Positions 1 through 9,054 of a stretch of DNA of 64,000 nt are shown here, in pieces. The notes beneath the pieces are model-generated. The model did no database searches. It worked only from the letters and a program-made list of their open reading frames with translations, and was not told the origin of the DNA. The position numbers were made by a program, and so were the translations under genes. Location: NCBI RefSeq assembly GCF_026723825.1, contig NZ_CP113519.1, forward strand, positions 3,906,001 through 3,970,000. Direction: 5' to 3'. Each line of letters opens with the position of its first letter. Within the stretch, counting starts at the first letter, position 1. The stretch comes from Pseudomonas sp. GOM7 (GTDB lineage Bacteria; Pseudomonadota; Gammaproteobacteria; Pseudomonadales; Pseudomonadaceae).

Positions 1-564
1 GATCAGGATGCTACGCCGCCGCGCGCCACTGGGGTTGAGGCTGCCGGCATGCAGCAGGTCGACATCGAACAGCAGGATGTCACCCGCGCGCCCCGCTAGC
101 TGAATGACAGCGGACTCATCATCGAAATCGACCTCTGGCGCGCCGGGCAACGGGCGATGACTGCCGGGCACCAGGCGGGTCGCACCGTTGTCGGGGCCGT
201 AATCGTCGAAATAGGCCAGGGCGTTGGCGATATCCCCTGGCCGCTGAGCCGACAGATCACGATGCAGGCGCTGGTGACCACGGCCTGCCAGGGGCTCGCG
301 GCCTTCCACCTGAGCGAGGAAGAAGCGCTCACCGATCAACGCCCCGACCACGGCCAAGACCTGCGGCAAACGGCACACGGCCTGCACGCTCGGGTCATCA
401 TCCAGCAGCGAGTGGCGGTAATCCGTACCGCGCGGTACGGGCCATTGATCCGCCGGTTTCACCCCGGCATCGAAGGCGGCGCGCAGGCCATCGAGCCACT
501 CGGGGGCGATGGCCTGACGCAGCAGGGTATAACCATCACGATGAAGTCGTTCACGTTCGAGCAC
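1..564 (-). CDS. Phytanoyl-CoA dioxygenase (PhyH) family protein, 3' end cut by window
   Basis: Reading the minus strand from GTG at 564 gives 188 open codons running off the window edge. The protein carries the Fe(II)/2-oxoglutarate pattern: HxD at H101 and D103 (context L-H-R-D-L), the distal histidine at H172 (L-H-A-G-S) and an arginine cluster at R182-R184 that would bind 2-oxoglutarate. PhyH-family enzymes hydroxylate small molecules in the cytoplasm; the substrate here cannot be told. There is no in-frame ATG, and AGGAG lies about 13 nt before the GTG, so the start is probable rather than certain. It is divergent from the diguanylate cyclase at 723. The missing C-terminus prevents a length comparison. 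Confidence 0.8.
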   Translation of the reverse strand, partial: MLERERLHRDGYTLLRQAIAPEWLDGLRAAFDAGVKPADQWPVPRGTDYRHSLLDDDPSVQAVCRLPQVLAVVGALIGERFFLAQVEGREPLAGRGHQRLHRDLSAQRPGDIANALAYFDDYGPDNGATRLVPGSHRPLPGAPEVDFDDESAVIQLAGRAGDILLFDVDLLHAGSLNPSGARRRSILI

Positions 565-722
565 GGCGTCTAGCCCTCTCCTTGTCCACTGCCCATGGCA
601 CAGAACAATGGCATGAGCAGTCAAGCCTTGCAGGCGCTTTACCCCGGCACAATTCGACCATTTCATCAGGTAATCGCCCGGCGCGTCCCACCAAGTTGGC
701 TTATAACTAAAAGGACGTACCA

Positions 723-2591
723 GTGAGATATCGGCCCCAACCTCGAGCGGCTACAGGCTCGGAGGTCGGCAGATCTCGAGATGGAACTCAGCCCCTGGAG
801 CAGAGTAACTGCCAAGCCATGCCGAATAGCCCCATACACCCCAACCGCTTCACCCGATATCTGTACGCCATGCTGGCTGTGGTGCTCATGCTGGGTCTGG
901 CGTTCGTCGTACTGCTGCTCGAGCAGGCCAGGTATCAGGAGGCGGTCGAACAACGGCGACTCTCTCTGAATCTGGCCGAGGAGTTGCGCCAGTCCTCGGC
1001 GGATCTGGCGCGCATGATGCGCAGTTACGTGATCACTGGCGAGCGCCGCTACCTCGATCACTTCGACAGTGTGGTGGCGATCCGCGATGGCCTGCAGCCG
1101 CGTCCGGCCCATTACAACCTGGCCTACTGGGAGCTGAAGGCCATAGAGGGCAATGACGCCCAGAGCGCGCACGAAGAGCTAGGTGAGCGTATCGCCCTGA
1201 TCGAACTGATGCGCCGTACCGGCTTCACCGAGAGAGAACTGAGCAAGCTCATCGAAGCCAAGCGCTACTCCGACGAGTTGGTCGAGATCGAAAGAGCCGC
1301 CATGCAACTCGCCGATAGCGAGCCTCGTCAGCCTCACAACCGTGACAGAGCGTTGACCACTCTCGCCGATCGGCACTTCATCACCCTCAAGGCCAAGGTG
1401 CTGCGGCCGATCATCGAAGCGCAGCAGATGATCATCACCCGCACGCAGAACTCGGTGGATATGGCGCAGCAGCGCCTGTCGATCGCCACGCTCTTCCTGT
1501 TCGTCATGTGCGGTACGCTGCTGGCCTTGATCCTGCTACTCGGCAGAGAGATTCGTCGGCTACTCGGCTGCTCGATGCAGGATCTGCAGAACACCCTGAA
1601 TCGACTCGGCCACGGCGACTTCCTCACCCCCATCAAGGCGCAGGACAACAACAGCGTGCTGGGCTGGATCGCTCGCACGCAACGCCAATTGGCCTCGCTG
1701 AACCTGATGCACTTCAAGGCCCTGGTCGAATCTTCCGACGACGCCATCATCAGCAAGAGCACCGAGAGCATCGTCGCCAGCTGGAACGCAGGCGCGGAGC
1801 GCATGTTCGGTTACAGCGCCGAAGAGATGATCGGCACCTCGATTCGCCGCCTCATCCCCGAGGAGCGTGCCTTCGAGGAAGACGAGATCCTCGAGAAGAT
1901 CACCCGGGGTGAGAAAGTCGAGCATTTTCAGACTCAACGCCTGCACCGTGACGGCCATCTGATCGACATTTCCGTGACCATTTCCCCCATCTACAACGAG
2001 GACGGTCGCATCATCGGTGCATCCAAGATCGCCCGGGACATATCCAGCGCCAAGGCGGCGCAAGCCGAGATTCATCAACTGGCCTTCTACGACACCCTGA
2101 CCGGCCTGGCCAATCGCCGGCTGCTGATCGAGCGGCTGACGCAAGCCATCGATCGCTACAGCCGCGACCAGGCCAGCTTCGCGGTACTGTTTCTCGACCT
2201 CGACAACTTCAAGCGGCTCAATGACACGCTTGGTCATGAGGCTGGCGATGCCCTGCTCGAAGAGGTCGGCAAACGCCTGCTGGACACCCTGCGCAAGACC
2301 GACACCGCAGCGCGCCTGGGCGGTGATGAGTTCGTGCTGCTGGTCAACCTGCACCAGTCGTACATCTGCGACAACCAGTGGCTGCTCAGTGTGGTGGAGA
2401 AGGTGAAGACACGCATCGCCGCGCCCTACTCGATCCATGGCACCTCGCACAGTTGCACCACCAGCATCGGTGGCGTGATCTATGCCGGCCAGGATTGCAC
2501 GGCCATGGAGCTGCTGAGCCAGGCCGATCATGCGATGTACCAGGCCAAGCGCCAGGGCAAGAACCAATTCCACCTCTATGACGGCGAGTAG
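723..2591 (+). CDS. Membrane PAS-GGDEF diguanylate cyclase
   Basis: The product would make cyclic di-GMP from GTP. From the 723 start (622 residues) it has a membrane segment near 45-66, a roughly 180-residue extracytoplasmic sensor region, a second membrane segment near 250-272, a PAS domain near 335-450 and a C-terminal GGDEF domain. The signature G-G-D-E-F is intact at 533-537, and R-K-T-D five residues before it fits the inhibitory I-site, so an active, product-inhibited cyclase is likely. GTG at 723 has an excellent Shine-Dalgarno AAGGA seven bases upstream. An ATG at 819 would remove 32 residues that look unlike a normal leader but has a weaker site. The sensed signal is unknown. Confidence 0.88.
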   Translation: MRYRPQPRAATGSEVGRSRDGTQPLEQSNCQAMPNSPIHPNRFTRYLYAMLAVVLMLGLAFVVLLLEQARYQEAVEQRRLSLNLAEELRQSSADLARMMRSYVITGERRYLDHFDSVVAIRDGLQPRPAHYNLAYWELKAIEGNDAQSAHEELGERIALIELMRRTGFTERELSKLIEAKRYSDELVEIERAAMQLADSEPRQPHNRDRALTTLADRHFITLKAKVLRPIIEAQQMIITRTQNSVDMAQQRLSIATLFLFVMCGTLLALILLLGREIRRLLGCSMQDLQNTLNRLGHGDFLTPIKAQDNNSVLGWIARTQRQLASLNLMHFKALVESSDDAIISKSTESIVASWNAGAERMFGYSAEEMIGTSIRRLIPEERAFEEDEILEKITRGEKVEHFQTQRLHRDGHLIDISVTISPIYNEDGRIIGASKIARDISSAKAAQAEIHQLAFYDTLTGLANRRLLIERLTQAIDRYSRDQASFAVLFLDLDNFKRLNDTLGHEAGDALLEEVGKRLLDTLRKTDTAARLGGDEFVLLVNLHQSYICDNQWLLSVVEKVKTRIAAPYSIHGTSHSCTTSIGGVIYAGQDCTAMELLSQADHAMYQAKRQGKNQFHLYDGE

Positions 2592-2658
2592 CGCCATCGC
2601 CTGTCCGAGCCGAGCCAAATCTGCAGGTTCTGAGCGCGTCGGGATTTCCGCGAAAAAC

Positions 2659-2671
2659 GTTATGGTATAAC
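2659..2671 (+). promoter_or_regulatory. Candidate Zur operator upstream of TonB receptor
   Basis: The 13-mer GTTATGGTATAAC is palindromic in its outer five bases and differs at one position from the gammaproteobacterial Zur core GTTATAnTATAAC. It sits about 137 bp before the receptor start at 2808 in an A/T-rich patch that stands out from the GC-rich surroundings. Zur represses zinc-uptake genes when zinc is plentiful. The match is seen directly; Zur binding is inferred. Confidence 0.6.
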
Positions 2672-2807
2672 ATATTTTATTGATTCGATTTATCCCGGTG
2701 CAGCACAGCCCGGGCCAGAGAGTCGCGCATGCCGACTCGACGACGAATCCGCTCCCAGCGCGAAACAACCTCTGCCCACTCAAGCAAGACAACCACTAGG
2801 AAGCCCC

Positions 2808-4859
2808 ATGAAAGCCACCTCGGCCTCCCTTGCCGTTCTGACTGCCCTGGTCACGACCGACCTCCACGCTGCCTCTGCAGGCGACTCCACCATCTCGCTC
2901 GGCGAGCTCTACGTCACCCCCAAGGAAAGCGGCACGCTGCGTACCGACAACATCCTCACCTCGGTCGACATCATGGGCAGCGACAAGATCGAGGACAAGA
3001 ACGTGATGAATAGCTGGGAGCTGCTGGGGCAGATGCCCGGCATCCAGCTAACCGAAACGCGCATGGGCGCCGAATCCGGCAAGGTGACCTTCCGTGCCTT
3101 CAATGGTGAGGGCTACATCAATGGCATCAAGACGCTGATCGACGGCATTCCGAGCAACGTCAACAGCGGCAACCAGCGCTTCATCGACATGATCTTCCCG
3201 CTGGAGCTGGACTACATCGAGGTGGTACGCGGCACCAATGACCCGCGTTACGGCCTGCACAATATCGGCGGCAACGTCAACATGGTCACCCGCCAGGGCG
3301 GCAATTACACCGACGGCCGCGTGACCTACGGCAGCTTCGACACCCGCGAAGTGCAACTGGCCATCGGCCATGAAGAGGGCAACTTCGCGCAGAACTATTT
3401 CCTCGCCAAGCAGGACTCGCAGGGCTTTCGCGAGCACAGCGAATCGAACAAGTACTCGCTCGGCGGCAAGTGGTTCGTCAGCGACGACGAGCAGACCATG
3501 AAGCTCGGCCTGATCGCCCGCCTCTACCACCACCAGGCCGAGGAACCCGGCTTTCTCACCGCCGAGCAACTGGCCGCCAGCCGCACCCAGTCGCCGGCCA
3601 AGAATGCCAATGACGGCGACGACCGCGACATGAAGCAGCTCAGCCTGCATGCCGACTTCCAGCTCAGTGACGAACTCGCCCTGAGCAACAAGCTGTACTA
3701 CAACAGCTATGACGACGACCGCACCGTGACCTTCACCGATTACCCGCTGGGCAACGCCCCGCGCCAACGCCGTCAGTGGCAGGAACGCCAGACCGGCCTG
3801 CTCAGCAACCTGACCTGGCGTGCCCACGAGATGCTTACCCTCGACGGTGGCCTCAACTACGAACAGCAGAACAACGAGTACCGCCGCTACCGCTACAACT
3901 TCAGCATACCCACCGACTTCGACGCAGCGCCGGCGCGCACCCAGAACGACGACCACTACACCCTGTACAACACGGGTGCCTATGTCCAGGCGATCATCCA
4001 GCCCATCGAGCAGTTGAAGATCATCCCGGCGTATCGTGTGGACACCTTCTCCGGCAACACCGAACTGGCCAATGGCACGAAGGCCGAGCTGCAGGATTAC
4101 GGCTGGATCAGGCAGCCCAAGCTCAGCGTGGTGTACAGCATCACACCGGACATCAACGTCTACGCCAACTGGGGCCGTACCTTCCAGATCCTCACCGGCT
4201 CTGATAAACCGGCCTATCTGATGCCCGGCCAGGCGGCATTCAAGCCTTCGATCAACACTGGCAAGGAAGTGGGCGTGAAGTTCAAGCCCTTCGCCGACTC
4301 CGAAGCCCGTATCGCCGTCTGGCAGCAGGACGCCACCGATGAAGTGGCCAACATGCCCAGTACCGGCACCACTGTCGGCCTGGGTGAAACCCGTCGCCGC
4401 GGCGTCGACATGCAGCTCACCGTGCAGGTCGACGAGCAGTGGACGCTGTGGGGCTCGCACGCCATCCAGGAAGCCAAAGTGGTCAGCGCCTTCACCGCAG
4501 GTGGCCAGTCGCTGGCCGGCAAGGAAGTGTTCTCCACCCCGCGCTATATCAGCAACCTCGGCGCCGACTACCAGTTCAACGATGCCTGGCGCTTCGGCCT
4601 GCAGGCCCGCGCTCAGGGCGACTACTACATCGACGAACTGAACCAGCAGGGCAAGTACGGCGGCTTCGCGGTGCTCGATGCCAACGTGCGCTACCAGCTC
4701 AGCGACACCACCAGCCTCGACCTGCAATTGAAGAATCTGACCGACCGTGACTACGAGTACGTGTGGTTCGACAACTTCTTCTGGGGTGGCGACGACCAGC
4801 CGATGTTCTCCCCGGCGCCGGGCCGCTCGGCCTACCTGTCGGTAAACATGAAGCTGTAA
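2808..4859 (+). CDS. TonB-dependent outer-membrane receptor, probably zinc-regulated
   Basis: The 683-residue product starts with a Sec signal peptide (cleavage near the A-A-S-A-G region at 22-25). An N-terminal plug domain follows (about 45-165, including P-G-I-Q-L and the G-L-H-N-I-G-G-N-V-N-M-V motif), then a long beta-barrel. The C-terminal strand ends in Leu rather than the usual Phe. Such receptors import metal chelates or other scarce ligands across the outer membrane using TonB energy. AGGA lies about six bases before the ATG. The Zur-like box upstream suggests that zinc, or a zinc chelate, is the cargo; siderophore or other uptake cannot be excluded. It is a single gene with no partner transporter next to it. 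Confidence 0.88.
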   Translation: MKATSASLAVLTALVTTDLHAASAGDSTISLGELYVTPKESGTLRTDNILTSVDIMGSDKIEDKNVMNSWELLGQMPGIQLTETRMGAESGKVTFRAFNGEGYINGIKTLIDGIPSNVNSGNQRFIDMIFPLELDYIEVVRGTNDPRYGLHNIGGNVNMVTRQGGNYTDGRVTYGSFDTREVQLAIGHEEGNFAQNYFLAKQDSQGFREHSESNKYSLGGKWFVSDDEQTMKLGLIARLYHHQAEEPGFLTAEQLAASRTQSPAKNANDGDDRDMKQLSLHADFQLSDELALSNKLYYNSYDDDRTVTFTDYPLGNAPRQRRQWQERQTGLLSNLTWRAHEMLTLDGGLNYEQQNNEYRRYRYNFSIPTDFDAAPARTQNDDHYTLYNTGAYVQAIIQPIEQLKIIPAYRVDTFSGNTELANGTKAELQDYGWIRQPKLSVVYSITPDINVYANWGRTFQILTGSDKPAYLMPGQAAFKPSINTGKEVGVKFKPFADSEARIAVWQQDATDEVANMPSTGTTVGLGETRRRGVDMQLTVQVDEQWTLWGSHAIQEAKVVSAFTAGGQSLAGKEVFSTPRYISNLGADYQFNDAWRFGLQARAQGDYYIDELNQQGKYGGFAVLDANVRYQLSDTTSLDLQLKNLTDRDYEYVWFDNFFWGGDDQPMFSPAPGRSAYLSVNMKL

Positions 4860-4884
4860 ACGCAGAAACGCTGAAAACCGACCC

Positions 4885-5383
4885 GTAGGGTGCGCCGTGC
4901 GCACCAATTGGCCACCGCGAAACAGCCGGTGCGCGCAGCGCACCCTGCAACAGGCACTCCCTGCGATTACAGCAAGCGGGCTCCTGCAACGCACGGCATC
5001 CTGTCGATGTCGAGCAGCGAACCTAGCCGTAGGGTGCGCCGTGCGCACCAATTGGCCACCGCGAAACAGCCGGTGCGCGCAGCGCACCCTACAACAGGCA
5101 CTCCCTGCGGATTACAGCAAGCGGGCTCCTGCAACGTACGGCATCCTGTCGATGCCGAGCAGCGAACCTAGCCGTAGGGTGCGCCGTGCGCACCAATTGG
5201 CCACCGCGAAACAGCCGGTGCGCGCAGCGCACCCTACAACAGGCACTCCCTGCGGATTACAGCAAGCGGGCTCCTGCAACGCACGGCATCCTGTCGATGT
5301 CGAGCAGCGAACCTAGCCGTAGGGTGCGCCGTGCGCACCAATTGGCCGTCTCGAAAACAGCCGGTGCGCGCAGCGCACCCTAC
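4885..5383. repeat. Four-copy array of 64-bp palindromes, period 144-145 bp
   Basis: Near-identical units begin at 4885, 5029, 5174 and 5319. Each has a 64-bp imperfect palindrome opening with GTAGGGTGCGC and closing with GCGCACCCTAC (GCGCACCCTGC in the first copy), followed by a spacer of about 81 bp that is also conserved. The last copy has a changed loop (extra base, tctcgaaaac) and no spacer. The array fills the gap between the convergent TonB receptor and DUF1624 genes, so each hairpin could stop transcription from either side. A single related half-copy is at 9021. The short ORFs reading through the array are artefacts of the repetition. Confidence 0.9.
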
Positions 5384-5394
5384 GACAGGCGCCC

Positions 5395-6534
5395 TCAGAG
5401 GTACTTCAACCAGCGAATGTCCCGCCGCCGCGCCTTGAGCCGGGCGAACCACTGTGTGGGCGGGAACAACAGCACCGCCAGCACCAGCATCGTCACCCAG
5501 ACCCAGGCCACCGAGTCGAAGCCGAAATAATGCCCCTGATTCGCCCCCCAGATGGCGAACGCCGCGATATAGAGCAGCTTGAGCACGTACAGGTGCAGCA
5601 GGTAGAAGAACATCGGCGCGCTGCCGAACACGGCCAGAGAGCGCACCACGCGGCCAGCGTTGTGCCGCTCGAAGTACGCCAGCAGCAACAGGCCGATCCC
5701 CAGGGTCAGCGCCAGGAACAGCAGCGACGGCGGATACTTGGTGACATTGAACAGCCCCATCAGGGTCTGCTGCCAGGTGGCCTCGACCGCCCAGGGCTTC
5801 TCGCCATAGACATTGGCCAGGCGCAGCATCACGAACACGCCCAGCGCGGCAAAGCCGAACCTGCGCAAGGCTTGCAGACGTTGTGCAGACTCACTCGACC
5901 AGCGAAACCAGGGACCGATCACGTAACCCAGGGCAATCACGCCGATCCAGGGCAGCAGCGGGTAGGAGGTGCGCAGGCGCAGCGAGTCGGAGAATTCGAG
6001 CCAGCCCCGATCATGCAGCACCGCCCAGGGGATGTGCATGGCCGACTCCGGCGCGAAGTGCAGCCCATCGAGCAGGTTGTGCCCGGCCACCAGCACCAGG
6101 CCCAGCGCCGCCAGCAGCGTGCGCGGCAACCACAGCAGCAACGACAGCGCCAGCATGCTCAGACCGATGGCCCAGATCACCTGCAGGTAGATCACCGTGG
6201 GCGGGAACTGGAAGGTCCAGGCGAAATTCACCAGGGTGAATTCCAGCACCACGAGGAACAAGCCACGCTTGAACAGAAAGGCGCTGGTCGCCGCACGGCT
6301 CATCTGCTTCTCGCCATAGAGAAATGCCGAAAGCCCGGTGAGCAGAATGAATACCGGCGCGCACAGATGGGCCAGGGTACGGCTGAAGAACAGCGCCGGG
6401 TCGGTGGCCGTCACGTCCATCGGATCGCCCACCTGCTGATGCATGTAGAAGGTTTCTCGGACGTGATCGAGCAACATGAAGAGGATGACCAAGCCGCGCA
6501 GGGCATCGATCGAGAGCAGGCGATTGGAGGACAT
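5395..6534 (-). CDS. DUF1624 / HGSNAT-like multi-spanning membrane protein
   Basis: The 379-residue protein begins with R-L-L-S-I-D-A-L-R-G, typical of the DUF1624/heparan-alpha-glucosaminide N-acetyltransferase catalytic superfamily, with D-H-V-R (catalytic-type His) about 15 residues on. About ten hydrophobic segments span the inner membrane. Relatives move acyl groups across the membrane onto sugars or other acceptors; the acceptor here is unknown. The start ATG at 6534 lies directly before the conserved motif. It stands alone, convergent with the TonB receptor across the palindrome array, and divergent from the subtilase. Confidence 0.8.
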   Translation of the reverse strand: MSSNRLLSIDALRGLVILFMLLDHVRETFYMHQQVGDPMDVTATDPALFFSRTLAHLCAPVFILLTGLSAFLYGEKQMSRAATSAFLFKRGLFLVVLEFTLVNFAWTFQFPPTVIYLQVIWAIGLSMLALSLLLWLPRTLLAALGLVLVAGHNLLDGLHFAPESAMHIPWAVLHDRGWLEFSDSLRLRTSYPLLPWIGVIALGYVIGPWFRWSSESAQRLQALRRFGFAALGVFVMLRLANVYGEKPWAVEATWQQTLMGLFNVTKYPPSLLFLALTLGIGLLLLAYFERHNAGRVVRSLAVFGSAPMFFYLLHLYVLKLLYIAAFAIWGANQGHYFGFDSVAWVWVTMLVLAVLLFPPTQWFARLKARRRDIRWLKYL

Positions 6535-6700
6535 GGAAGGCTTCGCGTAGACCGGGAAAGATAACGTAATACTGTAATTTTTTTCCGAGCATTCGGCTCG
6601 ATCGAGATACAGCCTGCCGCGTCTTTTCAGCTATCCCCGACCTGAACGAAGCACGCCCCAGGCAGTCGGAACAGCAGGAATCGCCACGGAGTCTTTACCC

Positions 6701-8473
6701 ATGCTGCCCAACCGTGCCCTGCTCTGCGCTTTTTCCATGGCCCTGCTCAGCCCGCTGGCCGAGGCCGAGGAGCCCTTGCGCATCCACAGCCTGCAACGCT
6801 GCGGCGACCTGCTCGCGCAGGAACGCCAGGACTGGTGCCTGCAGGTGCGAGGCCTCGGCGAGAAGCTGCCCCGGCTGCACCTGGGCGAGCAGACCCTGCC
6901 AGCCTCGGCGGTCACACGCAGCCACGACGAGCTGCGTATTAGCCTCAATCGCCGTGAGCAGCAGAGTGCGCCGCTCTGGCTAGAAGACGGCCCGCGCGCC
7001 AGCAACCCGGTATGGCTGTCGCTGCACCGCAGCCACGTACTGGCCGCCACCCCCGATGAGGTGGCGAAGAACATGGACGGCCTGACCACCTACGTCGATC
7101 TGGTCAGCCTGCTGATCGAGGAAAGCCATGACGGTCTGGAAGAGGCCACCCGCCTGGCAAAGAAATACGGCGCCAAGGTGGTCGGCGCCATCCCACCGCT
7201 GAATGTCTACCAGTTGCGCCTGCCGGTGCACAACCTCACCGAACGCGATGCCCTGGTGCTGCGCATCGGCAACGAAACCAGCGTCGATGCCGTAATCGTG
7301 GAAGAAAGCGCCCCTGAACGAGGCGAAGAAGCCGAAGCTGCGCGCGCGCCAACGCCACAACCGGAAAGGAACTCCGAGGAATGGGCGGCGAACCGTTTTG
7401 CCGATGCAGTGAACTACTACCAGCGGCGCATCCGTGCCGATGCAGCCCCCATAGAACCCAAGCCGATCCGCGTAGGCGTGATCGAGCGCAACGTCGATTT
7501 CGATGCCCCTGATTTCGCCGACTACCTGGGCGCCTGCGCACACGGCGAACCGCGCACCTGTCTCTACGCCCGCGATGCCGAGCAACCAGACAACCACGGC
7601 AGCACGGTGGCCGGCATTCTCGCCGCGCACTGGAACAAGGGCGGCAACACCGGATTCCTGCGCGGCCTGGACAAGGCCAGCAACGGCTTCGAGGTCATAG
7701 TCGAGCGCAACTCCGATGCCGGTATCACCGCCAACATCGCCGCCTCGGTCAACCTGGTCGAGGATGGCGTGCGTGTGCTCAACTGGAGCTGGGGTATCCA
7801 CCGCGTCGGCACGCGCAACGTCGAGGGCGACGAGATCGACTCGCTGGTGCGCTCGGGCATCGCCATGAGCGGCTACGAGGAATTGCTGGAGGAGTTCTTC
7901 CTCTGGCTGCGCAAGGAGCATCCGGACGTGCTGGTGGTCAACTCCGCTGGCAACGGCTCGTCCTTCTCCGGGCGCGACGAGTACCGCCTGCCCTCCTCCT
8001 TCATCACCGAGCAGTTGCTGGTGGTCGGTGGGCACCAGCGCAGCGAACGCCCGGACGTCGCCGTGGACGACCCGGCCTATGTGGTCAAACGCAACTCGTC
8101 GAACGTCGACATGCGCGTCGACATTACCGCCGCGGCCTGCGCCCGTGCCTCTACCCGCAAGGCCGATAAGAGCGGCGACGTACACTGCGGCACCTCCTAC
8201 GCCACACCGATGGTCACCGGCGTCGTCGCCGCCATGCTGTCGATCAACCCGGATCTGCAACCCGAACAGGTGCGCATGCTGCTGCGGCGCAGCGCCATGA
8301 CCATCGGCGGCGACTACGACTTCGAGCCGATGGATGCCGAAGACCTCACCGCCCCCATCCTGCCCTCGGAACGCAACTACCAGTTGAGCGACAAGGACGT
8401 CGGCCGCTCGGCACGGCTGGACATGCAGAAGGCGCTGGATCTGGCGGTGCAGAGCCGGGATCGGGTGCGCTGA
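6701..8473 (+). CDS. Secreted S8 (subtilisin-like) serine peptidase with Glu at the catalytic Asp position
   Basis: The 590-residue protein has a signal peptide (about 1-23) and a roughly 230-residue N-terminal region. A subtilase domain follows: H299 in H-G-S-T-V-A-G, oxyanion Asn region N-S-A-G-N-G (N414-N418) and nucleophile S499 in G-T-S-Y-A-T-P. Where subtilases have V-I-D-[TS]-G, this reads V-G-V-I-E-R-N-V-D with Glu262 aligned to the catalytic Asp. It may therefore be an altered or weak protease. GGAG lies nine bases before the ATG. It is a lone gene, convergent with the GNAT gene 11 bp downstream. The family call is firm; activity is uncertain. Confidence 0.85.
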   Translation: MLPNRALLCAFSMALLSPLAEAEEPLRIHSLQRCGDLLAQERQDWCLQVRGLGEKLPRLHLGEQTLPASAVTRSHDELRISLNRREQQSAPLWLEDGPRASNPVWLSLHRSHVLAATPDEVAKNMDGLTTYVDLVSLLIEESHDGLEEATRLAKKYGAKVVGAIPPLNVYQLRLPVHNLTERDALVLRIGNETSVDAVIVEESAPERGEEAEAARAPTPQPERNSEEWAANRFADAVNYYQRRIRADAAPIEPKPIRVGVIERNVDFDAPDFADYLGACAHGEPRTCLYARDAEQPDNHGSTVAGILAAHWNKGGNTGFLRGLDKASNGFEVIVERNSDAGITANIAASVNLVEDGVRVLNWSWGIHRVGTRNVEGDEIDSLVRSGIAMSGYEELLEEFFLWLRKEHPDVLVVNSAGNGSSFSGRDEYRLPSSFITEQLLVVGGHQRSERPDVAVDDPAYVVKRNSSNVDMRVDITAAACARASTRKADKSGDVHCGTSYATPMVTGVVAAMLSINPDLQPEQVRMLLRRSAMTIGGDYDFEPMDAEDLTAPILPSERNYQLSDKDVGRSARLDMQKALDLAVQSRDRVR

Positions 8474-8484
8474 GCCAGCGCCGC

Positions 8485-9000
8485 CTACTCGCCGGATACC
8501 CGTTCGTACAGCTCCATCGGCTCCCCGCTCGCGCTATGGCCCAGGCCCAGGTGACGGAAGCCGGCCTTGAACAACACGCGCCCGGATTGCGGATTGCGCG
8601 CCAGGTGGCTGGCATGCAGGCGGCGCAGACGCAACTGGCGGAAAGCGAAATCCACCAGGGCATTGCAGGCCTCGCTGGCGTAGCCGCGACTCCAGTACGG
8701 CACGCCGATCCAGTAGCCCACCTCGGCCTCGCCTCGCGCGATGTTCTCGAGCGACATGCTGCCGATCAATTGTCCGCTGTCGGACTCGATGATGACGAAG
8801 TTGGCCGCCGCTCCGCTGGCCCAGCCCTGCACACAGCGTTCGATCCACTGCTGCGCCAGCTCGGGGGGATAGGGATGGGGGATGCTGCCGGTGACGTCGG
8901 CGATACGAAAATCACCTGCCAGGCGCTGCACCTCGGCGGCGTCCAGGGCCTGAGGCGCCCGTAATGTCAGGCGTGCGGTTTCGATGCGCTGCTCCTGCAT
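8485..9000 (-). CDS. GNAT acetyltransferase, RimJ/RimL-like
   Basis: The 171-residue cytoplasmic protein follows the acetyltransferase_3 pattern: R-L-T-L-R-A-P opening, G-S-M-S-L-E-N central strand, E-V-G-Y-W-I-G, then the acetyl-CoA loop W-S-R-G-Y-A-S-E-A and N-P-Q-S-G-R-V-L-F-K-A-G-F near the end. RimJ/L-type enzymes acetylate protein N-termini or small amines; the acceptor here is unknown. It is monocistronic and is followed at its 5' side by a single GTAGGGTGCGC repeat. Confidence 0.85.
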   Translation of the reverse strand: MQEQRIETARLTLRAPQALDAAEVQRLAGDFRIADVTGSIPHPYPPELAQQWIERCVQGWASGAAANFVIIESDSGQLIGSMSLENIARGEAEVGYWIGVPYWSRGYASEACNALVDFAFRQLRLRRLHASHLARNPQSGRVLFKAGFRHLGLGHSASGEPMELYERVSGE

Positions 9001-9020
9001 GTGCCTCTCACCTCAAATCC

Positions 9021-9047
9021 GTAGGGTGCGCCGCGCGCACCGGTGCC
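9021..9047. repeat. Solitary copy of the GTAGGGTGCGC palindromic repeat
   Basis: GTAGGGTGCGCCGCGCGCACC matches the left half of the palindromes arrayed at 4885-5383, with CGC for the TGC of those copies. It lies in the short gap between the GNAT gene and the DUF1285 gene. It shows that the family is dispersed as well as tandem. Confidence 0.75.
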
Positions 9048-9054
9048 TTCGCTC

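Noticed and set aside
3048..5087. 679-codon open frame antisense to the TonB receptor
   Set aside because: It lies fully over a well-supported receptor gene, runs into the palindrome array, and has no recognisable motif.
4890..5316. Repetitive open frames within 4890-5316, with a recurring M-R-T-N-W-P-P-R type peptide
   Set aside because: They are translations of the palindrome array. Repetition of the peptide only reflects the DNA repeat.
4885..5383. CRISPR-like array
   Set aside because: The spacers are also conserved, units are 145 bp, and no cas genes are present.
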